Source: Roseateles_B sp041905785 (GTDB lineage: Bacteria > Pseudomonadota > Gammaproteobacteria > Burkholderiales > Burkholderiaceae_C). From it: a stretch of DNA of 64,000 nt. The notes beneath the pieces were generated by a model. It was not told the DNA's origin, ran no database searches, and worked only from the letters and a program-made list of their open reading frames with translations. Made by a program: the position numbers and the translations under genes. The DNA lies in the NCBI GenBank assembly GCA_041905785.1, contig JAYRKJ010000006.1, forward strand, positions 1-64,000, written 5' to 3'. Positions 1-12,000 of the stretch are shown here, in pieces (position 1 is the stretch's first letter; each line of letters opens with the position of its first letter).

Positions 1-3000
1 GTTGGGAGTTCAGGGGTGACAGCTTCCCGATCGGCTCAGCCTGGAACGGCTTCACATCCATCGAGCTACCGTCGCCGAGCGTCTTGATGCTCGGGCTCGC
101 CAAGCTTTCGCCCAACGCACTCCCAAGCCCCTGCACAAACGCCTGCCCCATCGCCGCCATGGTCTGCTGGCGATTCAAGCCCAGCACCGCGCTGCTGGCC
201 CAGCCTCCTGCCGCGGCGGACAGGGCGCTGGTGGCGATGCGCGCTCCATCGGTGTTGCCCAGCACCCCCGCGAGTTGGTCGCCGATCGCCGCACCTGCCC
301 CGGCGGCCACCGCCGACGCTGCCACGGCCCGCCAGTTCCATTCCCCCCGAATCACCATGTTGACGGCCGTGCTGGCCGTGGCTCGGATCGCAGCCCCTTG
401 CCAGCTCGACGAGCTTTGGACCCACGATCCCACGGTCTCCCCAAGGACCCCGGCCTTGGCCAGATCCCTCAACCCAGCGTTGATTCCGGCCGTCAGCGCA
501 CCCGTCAAGGCAGCCTGCGCCACGGCATTCCAGTCGAATCGATCGATATGACCGATGGCAACGCCCACGGCTTGGCTGGCCACACTGCCAGCCGCTGCAG
601 CACCGGCGAACTCAAGGACCCCGCCTCCAGGCCCAGGCCCCAGGTAGACCGTCACCGCGACCGCAACAGCGATCATGATGAGGTCTCCGACAAAGCCGCA
701 GCCCTCGTCGCCCCGCGGCGGGGGCGGATCCGGCAGCGTCGGATCCACATGGCCCATCGCCTCACCCGGGTTGTAGACCCGGAATGTGTTGGCGTTGTTG
801 TGGATGTTGGTGACCTTGTTGGGAATGCTCAGCACCAGCTTGGCCGGCAGTTCCGTGACGGCATCCAGCAAGAGCCCGTTGGCCTCGGCGATGAGATACC
901 ACATCGCGCCGTCACCCCAGAGCGCTCGCGCAATGCTTTGCAGCGTGTCCCCGCGTTGCACCGTATAGCTGCCCGGTGCGGCGGCCGGATAGCGTGAATT
1001 GATGGGCTCGTAGTTTTGGTCGAAGTCGACGCTGGTAATGGGTTTGAGGTCGCGATAGCGGTCTTGAGCTTTACCAGGCTGACTCAACGGCTGGGCCAAC
1101 TCCTCCGCGTACGAGTGGCGCAGCTCTTTGTCGCGCGGATCAGTGCTGACATCCCCCACCTGCCGGCCGTTGGCAAAAAAGTACGCGCGCCGCAAACCGG
1201 TGTCCACACCATTGAGGTGCTCCTGGCGCAGCAGCGTCAGCCCCTCGGCGTTGCTGAAGTACACCAGGCGCCGTCCGTCTGTGCTTGTCGCCTCCTGCAG
1301 GTGTCCGTTGGCGTTGTAGACCATTCTTGAAAACCCCGGCGCCCAATTGGTGACGCCCTCAGCGGTAGCCTGTACCTTGATCTCCTTCTTCTTCGCATTG
1401 TCCAGGTACTCGTAGCTGTAGTAGGTGCGCGTCGTCGTGGGTGTACCTTCCTTGGGCGCGCTGGTCTGCTCGGTGCGCGCCAGGGCACCCGCCCCGTCCT
1501 GCGAGCTCTGCTTCTGGTCGTTGCTGTTGCCACCGGTGTAATAGAAATAGCGCGTGGTTCCGTTGGCATCCTCCGTGTCACTGACCACTTCCTGCAGCAG
1601 GCGTCCGTCGACGCTGTAGCTGGACACCTTCGTTTGGCGCACGACCGCACCACCGGGCATCCATTCTCGGTACTGCACCGTGCGACCCAAGGCGTCCACA
1701 CGCCGCAGCGCCCCCCGCTGCCCATTGACGTAGACCTCTTCCAGATAGCCGTCGCTGCTGTAGCGGTACTCCTCCGTCTTCCCATCCGCATGGGTGACAG
1801 CGGTCCGCTGGCCCGCTTGGTCGTAATCCACGGACTTGCCGCGTGCGCCGCGCTCGATCCTGGCATCCGCCGCACCCCGAGCGCCTACCAGGCTTCCCAT
1901 CGTGGTCTTGAAACGGTTCGCCTCATCGTAGGTGTACCAGTTGTCGTCACGCTGCAGGAAGCTGCGTGTGACCGGGTCCCAATACAGCGCGATGACCGCA
2001 CGGCGGTTGCCCACGGCGTCGTACTCATGCCGGATGAGGTGCGACTTCTGGCTGTTATCAGCGTCGCCATTCAGGACATCGGAAACGCGGGCGAGACGGC
2101 CCAGCTCGTCGTACTGCAATGCACTGGACTGGTAGATCAGTCCGGGCGAGACGCTGTCGGCGCCGAGCTGGCCGTACAACTCGCGGATGCGGTTGCCCGC
2201 GTCATCGTAGGCGTACTGCGTCAGCGTGCGCTCCGTGAGATCGCGGATGGATTCGACAAGCCCATTGCCCACGTACTTGTAAACGATGTTCTGTCCACGC
2301 GAACTGGTCTGTCCCTCCAGCAGCCCGGCATGGTTGTAGCGATACTGGTAGCGGTTGCCCCCCAGATCGACACGACTGCTCTTGTTGTTGAAGTGGTCGA
2401 AGCGGTCGACCTGCCGCAGCCCGTCCGGCCCCAAAGTGCTCAGCACGTAGCCGCCGACACTGCGGCCTCCAGCACCAAAAATGGCGTCGTCGCCTGCCGC
2501 ACCTGCATCGACATAGCGGTACTCATAACGCGTCACGAAGCCTTCCGCGGTGCGCGTCTGCGTGACTCGGCCCTGCCCGTCGTACCAGCTTGCGCTGACG
2601 CCATTCAGCGCATCGATGCGCTTGATGCGCCGCCCCAGCTCGTCATACTCGAAGCGATCAACCAGTTCCGAGGCCACCGTCCGCACGCCAGCGAACTCGC
2701 CTGCATAGAAGTTGGCGACACGCTTGATGCCGACGCGCGTCTGCGTGATCAGCCGTGAAAGCTTGTCGTAGTCCAGCTTCACGGTCGCCGCCAGCTCATT
2801 GACCTGCAGCCGTGCGTCGCCAAAGATGTCGTACTCGCTGCGCTTGAGTCCGCCATCAGCAGCCCATTGGCGCATGATCTGCCGCTCGCCGCCCCCAGCA
2901 TACTGTTGGCGCTGCTGGTGGCCGTTGGCGTCGGTCACGCTGACCAAGCGTCCGGCCAGGTCATAGCCATAACGCGTGATCGGCGTGATGCGCCGCACAC

Positions 3001-6000
3001 CGCCGTTGGCCATGGTCTCGAAGGTTTGCGCATCGCGCTTCTCGACCAGCTTGCCCAGCGCGTTGTACTCGAACTGCGTACGCACCTTGGCCGGATCCGC
3101 AGCGAATTGGCCGAGGCCCTCTTTGGCGTAGAACTGAACCATGCCGACGGCGCGCTCGAAGACGCGATCGCCATATTCCTCGCTGACGTCACCAAAGGCG
3201 TTGTAGCTCAGCTGTGTCGACACCTGTGCCGTCAGCGCCAGCACCTTCGCCTTTTGCTCAAAGCGGGCGCTCGAAACCGCGGTCTCACCCACCGCCGGTG
3301 CAACGATCAACGTCAGGTCTTTGAAGCGCAGCGCATCACCAGTCTCGTCGGGCAAGACCTTGCCCTGGGCATCGAGTACCTCCGCCTCGCAGGTGAAGCG
3401 AAGTTCGTTGTCGATCACGTCGTCGCCAAATGGCCGCACCCACTGGTAGTTCATGCCGCCCGGCGCCGGCTCGCTACTCCAACTTCCCGGTATCACTACC
3501 GTGCGCACAGCACCACCGCCTTGCGGCGTCAGCGACAGTCGCAACTGTGTTCCGCTGGTGCGGCCGCCCTTCAGGCTGAAGGTCAGACGCCCCAGGGGCA
3601 GGCGCTCCTGGACGTTCTTGAGCTCCATCAACGGTCCATCGGCCGCAGCTTTGAAGCTGCCATGGCCACGGCCCACAATGTCGCCCAGCACGCTGTCCTT
3701 GCCGTCGAGGTTCCGGACCGTAAAGGCGTACTCATAGTCGCCAGAAGCCAGCCCCTCCGGCATGTTGAGCAGCCAATTGCTTTCCTTGAACAGCACTTGG
3801 CTCATGACGATCTGGTCCGGCGCCCCCTTCTTCCAGAGCTTGAACTCCAGCCGCTTGGCGTCACCCGGAGGACTGAACGTCAGCGAGGCCGGACGTTTTT
3901 CCGGGACAAGCTGCATCGACACCTTACCTTCGGCGTCAACGGTATAGCTTCCGCTCCCCTTGCTGACGACAGCCGCCGCGGCATCGGTCGCCAGGTACTT
4001 GAAGGTGTATGAGCCAGCATCCTTAAGGCCGATTTCCCAACTGAAGCGTCCGTCGCCGGCCGCCAAGTTCAGCGTCTTCCATGGCGTGCTGCTGCCCTGG
4101 CGGTAGATCTCCAGAGCCAGTTTGGTGGACGAGGGAATGTCGAGCCCCACGATGCCGGCCGAGTACTTCTTCTCTCTCCATGTGGGCGTGCTTCCCATGG
4201 CGATGGGGTCAAAGACTACGCCACTGGTGCCGCCTGCCGTGAACACGCCTTTGCCCGAGCTGATCACCGCATCAGCGGCATTCTTGACGGTGAACGTGAA
4301 CTCATGGCGGCCCATCCGGTTCCAGGGGACATCCCAATAGAACGCGCCGCCCTCAATGCTCTGTCCAGAAGGAACCCAGGTGTCGCCGCCAGACTGCTTC
4401 ACCGCGAACTCCACCTTGCAGCCAGCGCCCAGACCGTCAATGCTGATGCCCGGCCTGACCTTGCCGTAGTAAGCCGGCATCGTAGCAGCGGAATCAATCT
4501 GGCCCCTGGCGAGTTGCACTGCAACGGCATAGGCGTAATCCGCCTGCCGGTATTGAATGTCAAGCTGGCCAGCAATGCTGCTATCGCCGGACAAATCGAA
4601 CCAAGCGTCCGACCCGACGATCCGGCAGCTTGCGGAGTTGCTCAAGGCCACCGCCCTTTGCCACACGCCGGACCGGTAGATGTCCACGCTGCCTGCGCGC
4701 GCGCCGCCAGCCACGCGGATCCAGGCGGCTGCCGTACCGGTGGCCGTGTTCCCGCTGCTGCCGTTGGAACCATCTGGGCTGAGCCTGATGGTCCCGCTGA
4801 CGGTCCCGATCCTGGCCTGCTCCGGCTTGGTATAGACCTCCGCCGTATAGCCCAGATTCCGCACAGAGTATTGGTCAACGCCGGGGACGCGCTTCAAGGA
4901 GTCCCATGGTATGGAAACCTGATTCCCATCTCCGACGCCATACCAGCCAAGATTGAATCCACCAATACTAAGATTGACCTCTCTGCTCTTCCCGACATCT
5001 AGCGCAGATGGTGCACCAACGTTCAGTATCAGGCCTGGCGCTTGGAAAACCGCGTCGTACAGGCCGCTGGACAAGGTGACCATACCCGAAGACGAGCAGG
5101 AGAACTCGCCGCGAACGAAGGCTTCGCCGCGCTTAATCATGAACTCCCAGTTACCGCCGCTGATACCCCACGTGGCGGGCAGGGAGTAGGCGACCCAGGA
5201 CTCCCCGCTGCCGGTACGGCGGGCATACATCGTCGCCGCGCCAGGGAATCCAGGGGCGCTGATGGTCTTTGCGTTTTCGACAACGACTTCAGGGCTTTCG
5301 ACAACGACAGGGCCCAGTTGCGTCATCTGGATTTCGCCGTCTTTTGAACTGAGGGCGTAGTCCGACCCAACCAGGGTTCCCGCCGTACCACCACGTACGC
5401 TGAGTTTGGCAGAGCCGCTGCTCGGAATGGTGGCCATGGAGACTTTGACCAGCGCAAAGGCGCCTGCGCGCACGACCGCCAGACGCTGATTCCCCAGCAC
5501 CGCCTCGTAGGTCTTCGAAGCATCGGCGTTGAAAACCAACCAGCGTTCGTCAAGGCTTCGAATCTCACCGCCCCACGCCAAGGTGTCGGAGCGATCAACA
5601 AATAGCTTCCCGTCGTACATTGCGGGACCAGAGCCAGGCCCAATATCAAGCCAACTGAATCCAGAACACAGATTGATTGTCTGACCATCCTTGAACTTCG
5701 CGAAGATCACGAAGTCTCCCGGCCACGCAGGGTCATACTCAAGACACTGTCCTGGAGTGACAATCTTTTCGAAGTCAAGCGAGCCATCATGTTTCGCCTT
5801 TCTTACGACGTAGTTGAATTCCGGACTGGATGGCCATTGGCTTGGTATATAGATATTGCTTGTCAACGTCGGATAGTTCCCTGGCACTGCCCATGTTGAA
5901 CCATGCGCATCCACACTTGCCTGGCTAAAACCGTTCACCGCGACGGACGGCGCAGTGGTTTTGGGCACCTCTCGCTTTGTTCCGCTGATCCACGCCGCCG

Positions 6001-9000
6001 CAATACTCGGCGCTGCAGGCGCATTCACCGTCAGCACACTGGGCGTCACCGTCCCGGAAGGGAATTTTCCGGGTTCGAACTTACCGGGAGGTGGATACGG
6101 AACACCGCCTCCCGTGATCACCTCCACGTTGAAACCTGTTCCCCCGGTCTGATTGCCGGGTACATACACGCCGCCGCCCGTTTGATTGAGTTTGAAGTCG
6201 CCGGACAGCAACACGCTGCGCTCGGTGAACACCCCGGAGTTGCTGACGCTGGTGGACGTCATCGCCTCCATGCGGGGTTCGATGGTCTGCACCAACTGGT
6301 TGCGCTTGTCGTAGACACTGATGCGATGGCTCAGCGTGCCGTCACAAGCGGCGACTTCCAGCGCAGTGCTGCTCAGATCGCTACCGTTGCTGAAGATCTC
6401 CCGCGTGGCGTTGCCGTTGCGGTCGTAGAGAAACAAGCGAGTGCTGCCATTTCCAGAGTTGCTTCGCTGGATTTTCCCCAGGGTGTTGTAGTCGATGAAC
6501 TCATGGAATCCGGCTTGGCCCAGGCCCTTGGCCGTGAGCTCTCCGAAGGCGTTGTACTGATAGCGGCGCAGCGTGCCGGTGCTGTCCTCGCGCTCCGACG
6601 TGACGCGGCCCATGGCGTCATAGGCGTACTGGCGGACCAGGTCCTGGCGGCGGCCGTCGGCGTCCAGCACAGCGCGGCTGGTGCTGCGACCGACAAGGCC
6701 TTGCGCGTTCAACTCCAGGTCCGTGACTGCCCCCATTGCATCGGTGACTCGGATGCGATCGCCATTCACGTTGTACTCATAGGTCGTGATGCGATCATCC
6801 AGCTCTGACGTTGCATCCGTGCCTCGCCGGATGACGCGAGACTGCGCGCCAAGACCGTTGTACTCGGTGTTCACCTGCGGACGCACCTGCTGCCCGTTGA
6901 CATCGGTGAAGCCCGGCTCCATGCGCGTGATCTCGCGGCCCAGGGCGTCATACTCGAAGTCGGTCTGCAGCCATTGCTGCGAGGCCCCGTCCGCCAACTG
7001 CCTTACTTGTTTGAGCAAGCCCAGTCCGTTATATGCCTTGATGGTGATCGCTTCTGCCACCGAGTCGCTCACCGCCCCGGCGTCATTCACGCTGTGGTTC
7101 TTGACGCTCAGAATGCGCTGTTCCTTGACACGACCCAGGCGATCCAACTCATAGGTGGTGATGCGCGCGCCTTCTCTGCTGAGGCTGCCGCACAACTGCT
7201 TCGGCTCACGCAACGAGGCCACCACCGTGTCGTCGTCTTGCCGCCCGAACTGCATGATGCGCTGGGCAAAGCGGGTCTGCAGGGTGGCCACGTCTGCGAT
7301 GTCACCAAACTCCCAGCTCGTGGCATAGCCTTCCTGGTCGATGCACAGCACCTTGCGACTCAGGCTGTCGTAGTAGTTGTAGATGCTGTTGCCGCGGCCA
7401 TCCAGCTCTTGAACCACGTTGCCCGCGGCGTCGTAGACCAGCTGCTGCAGCACCACCGCCGACGGCGACTGAACGGCCACATTGATGTCGGAGACACCGT
7501 ATTGCGATTCGTAGTACAGGACCGAATCAAGGCTCTTGAGGCTCAGGCGGCCCAGGCTGTCGTAACGGTAGCGAGTCACGCGATCCCGTTGTGAATCCCA
7601 TGTCACCTGTGGCGGCGGCCCGCCTGCCTCGGACGGCAGACTCACGCGGGTGGCCAAAGCAGACTCTTTGACCACGGCCCCGGAAGGGTCGTACTCGCGA
7701 CAGGTAACGGCGCCGTCAGGCTTGACTTGCATGACCTGTCGTCCGGCCGCGTCGAAATAGCTCAGCGTGCGTGCGCCTCCTAGGCGCCGGCTTCCATCCC
7801 ATTGCGCACGAGTGATGGACTCGACGACTTGACCGAGGGCGTCATAACTCGTTTGTTCGACAGGCGTGACCTGGATCGTCTGCCTTGTTTCCGGATCGAA
7901 GGCGCTATAGCTCGCCCCGATGCGATGGGTCAGCCGTCCAAGCTTGTCATAGCGGAAGGAGGTGGTGCGCTGCTCCGGCAATCCCACCGCCTCAATCAGC
8001 GTCACCTTGTTGCCCAGCGTGTCGTACTCGTAGCGGTTGAGCACGGACACGCCCTTGACGCGAACAGGCGCCGTCTCGCTGACCAAGCGGCCGAGCTTGT
8101 CATGGCGATACTGCGCCACGCCGTTCAGCTTGTTGGTGACTTGCTTGTCAAAGCGGTTGCCGTCCAGTCCAAACTGAACGGACTCCACGAAGTGCTCCGC
8201 ATCTTCCGTCTGGACCAGCCGGTCCAGACGGTCGTAACGGTACTGGGTCAATTGGTCCTTGGCATGTGGACTGGGGGCTGGACGGATCTGAACGTCGAAG
8301 GGGCCGCTCAAGCGGACAAAGAAGCGCCGTACAGCGCTCACTTGCTTGCTCCCCGCAGCCCAGTAGGTGGTCTGGACGGCGTAACCCATGGGGTCGACCT
8401 GCAGCGTGACGCGCCCCAGCCTGTCGTGGTAGAAGTACCCGGCGTTGCCCAGGGGGTCTGTGATCTTCACCGCATTTCCGAACGCGTCATACTGCGTTTC
8501 GGTCACGCCACCGAGCGCATTGGTGGTGGTCGTGCGACGCCCCACCTTGTCGTAGGCATGGCGCGTGGCGTAGCTGTTCAGGGCGGCTTCGCGCTGGGCT
8601 GCCGTCAAGGCGCCGGCGTCTTCGGGCAAGTGCCGCCTGACGCGTTCGTCCCTGGCCCAGGCGCTGTTGTCCCGCGCCAAGGCCATGCCGCGAGGGTCGA
8701 CCTCGCACACCAACTGCCCCAGCGCGTTGTACTCATAGCCGACCGTCGACGCAGCGGCGGTGCCCGCGCCCACCGTCTTGGCCGTCATGCGGCCGGCGGC
8801 ATCGTAGGCATAGGTCGTGGTGGTGCTTTCCGCGCGGCCCTCGGCACGGCGCTCCAGCGTCAATTGCCCCAGGCTGTTGTACTGGTAGCGCGTCAGCACG
8901 CCGCCCGCGTCGACGGCATGCTCGAGGCGCCCTGCCAGATCCACGAAGACCGAACTGCTCAGATCCTCGCCGGGCGTGGCTTCGGGCAGCGCCGACCGGT

Positions 9001-12000
9001 CGGCCAGCGGTTTCTTGTAGCGCACGGTCCGCGTTTCCAGCCCCAGATAGCGCTGCTCCGTGACGGCCCCCTGGGCATCGATCGTGTACCGCAGCCGGTT
9101 GGCCGGGTCATAGCGGTAGCTGGTACGCCTGTCTGCATCGCTCGCGCTTGAATTCATGTCGATGTCGGCGCTGGTCGCAAAGACGGGCAAAGCCGCCATT
9201 TGCGCCTTGCTCAGGGCGCGAGCGCGCTGCACTTGCTCGGTCACGTTGCCGAAGGCGTCATAGCTAAAGGCCGTGACGCCCCCTTCCGCATCGACCTGCC
9301 GCAGCAGACGCCCGACGCTGTCGTAGCTGCGGCGCTCCACGCGGTCCATGTCCGGGCTGGTCTGCACCAGACCGCGCAAGGCGGCGACGCTGGGTTGCGC
9401 GCGAACGGCGTTCAGCTTGCCGGCATCCGTCACGGGCTGGGCATAGGCGATGCGCTGAACCACCTGGCCCGCGGCATCAAACACCTGCTCCACCAAGCCG
9501 CCTTCGGCGTCCAGCGAGAACACCTGGCGACCCAGCGCGTCATAGCCGTACACCGTTTCGCTGGCCTGGCCGGTGCTTGCCGGAAGCATGGCGGCCACCG
9601 AGGCATCGCTGCTGCTGTCATCGAGACGGCTCGGGTCAATGCGCACATCCCAGTCGATGGTGCGCACCCTGCGCCCCAGGCCGTCATAGCGCATCTCGTG
9701 CACATTGCCTTGCGCGTCGATGGAAAAACGCTCGCGGCCGAGGACGTCCCGAATCACCCTCACTCTAAGGTCCTGATCCTGGGCACGGTGGGCAGGATCT
9801 TCATAGAAGGCATCCAGCGCAGCCGTCGAGACCGAGCCGCCATACGGCAACGCAAAGCTGAGGGTCTCGATGACACCTCCGGCAGCGTTGTAGCGGAACT
9901 TGCTCACGCTACCTTGGCCATTCACGGTGTACGCGAGGCGACCGGCTGCGTCGTAGGCGTAACGCGTCACGCGGTCGGCGGCGTCAGGGCGCAGCCGTTG
10001 GCGAATGTCTTCGGCACTCAAGGTGGGGCTGACGCCTGCAAAGCCCTTGATCGAGCCGACCACATCCCAGGACTCTCCCCCCGCCGCCANNNNNNNNNNN
10101 NNNNNNNNNNNNNNNNNNNNNNNNNNNNNNNNNNNNNNNNNNNNNNNNNNNNNNNNNNNNNNNNNNNNNNNNNNNNNNNNNNNNNNNNNGTGTACTGGCC
10201 ACCCAGCGCAACCGTCGCGCCGTCGCTGGAGCCGGCCTCCGGCAGCCCGATCGCGTTGGCGTACTCCTTCTTGGCCACCAGATGGCCTGCCGCGTCGTAC
10301 TCGTACTGCGTCACCGAACCCGCCGCATCCACGCTGTAGGTCTGGCGGCCGGCTGCGTCGTAGGCGTAGCGCGTCACGCGGTCGGCTGCGGTCGGGCGCA
10401 GCCGCTCCGCCACCTGCGTCGCGGAGAGCTGGCCCAGGCTGGCGGCCCCATACGCACCCGAGACCGATCGATCCAGCGCCCACCCTGCCGCGCCCGCCGC
10501 CATCTTGCCGCCGGACACCACAGCCCCCGTGCTCACATCGATGAGCTCCACCGCGTCCACTTCGACCAGCCGGCCCAGATCCGTGCTGCCCTCGTTGCCC
10601 CCGTAGTTGTAGATCAGCAGCGCAGCGGCGGACTTGGTGCCGTACAGGAACTTGCTTGTGTCGTACACCCCCGCGGCCGCGATGCCGCTGATCGTGCCCT
10701 CGTAGGTCTGCCACCCCTCCTCGGGCGTGAGCAGGTGCCCGGACACCGCCGAGTACAGGTACGCCCCGTTGGAACTGAAGGTGTTGCCGTTGGCGTCCTT
10801 GGGGATCACCCCGCTGTAGATGTAGCCCTTGCCCGAGAGTTGACGCAGGCGCGCGCGGACCTTGTAGGTCTTGCCCGGATCGATGTCCGCATACGTGGTG
10901 GCATACATGCCGGCAAGCTCGCCCTTGACCACCAGCGTCTGCCCGTCCTCGCTGCCGAGGGCCGGCAAGCCGATCGCGTTGGCGTACTCCTTCTTGGCCA
11001 CCAGATGGCCTGCCGCGTCGTACTCGTACTGCGTCACCGAACCCGCGGCATCCACGCTGTAGGTCTGGCGGCCGGCTGCGTCGTAGGCGTAGCGCGTCAC
11101 GCGGTCGGCTGCGGTCGGGCGCAGCCGCTCCGCCACCTGCGTCGCGGAGAGCTGGCCCAGGCTGGCGACCCCATACGCACCCGAGACCGATCGATCCAGC
11201 GCCCACCCTGCCGCGCCCGCCGCCATCTTGCCGCCGGACACCACAGCCCCCGTGCTCACATCGATGAGCTCCACCGCGTCCACTTCGACCAGCCGGCCCA
11301 GATCCGTGCTGCCCTCGTTGCCCCCGTAGTTGTAGATCAGCAGCGCAGCGGCGGACTTGGTGCCGTACAGGAACTTGCTTGTGTCGTACACCCCCGCGGC
11401 CGCGATGCCGCTGATCGTGCCCTCGTAGGTCTGCCACCCCTCCTCGGGCGTGAGCAGGTGCCCGGACACCGCCGAGTACAGGTACGCCCCGTTGGAACTG
11501 AAGGTGTTGCCGTTGGCGTCCTTGGGGATCACCCCGCTGTAGATGTAGCCCTTGCCCGAGAGTTGACGCAGGCGCGCGCGGACCTTGTAGGTCTTGCCCG
11601 GATCGATGTCCGCATACGTGGTGGCATACATGCCGGCAAGCTCGCCCTTGACCACCAGCGTCTGCCCGTCCTCGCTGCCGAGGGCCGGCAAGCCGATCGC
11701 GTTGGCGTACTCCTTCTTGGCCACCAGATGGCCTGCCGCGTCGTACTCGTACTGCGTCACCGAACCCGCGGCATCCACGCTGTAGGTCTGGCGACCGGCT
11801 GCGTCGTAGGCGTAGCGCGTCACGCGGTCGGCGGCGTCAGGGCGCAGCCGTTGGCGAATGTCTTCGGCACTCAAGGTGGGGCTGACGCCTGCAAAGCCCT
11901 TGATCGAGCCGACCACATCCCAGGACTCTCCCCCCGCCGCCATGGCTGCGTTGGCATTGATGACGGTGCCGGTCGCCATGTCGATCAGCTCCAGCGAATC

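Noticed and set aside
2867..9151. Several long plus-strand frames (for example 2867-4012 and 7802-9151)
   Set aside because: Same antisense shadow effect over the minus-strand YD gene, which is open throughout this stretch in one frame.
10018..10089. Apparent stop of the YD gene just past the N-gap
   Set aside because: It appears only because the 100-N placeholder shifts the frame. The frame used left of the gap (RYAYDAAGRLAYTVNGQGS) continues the YD pattern.
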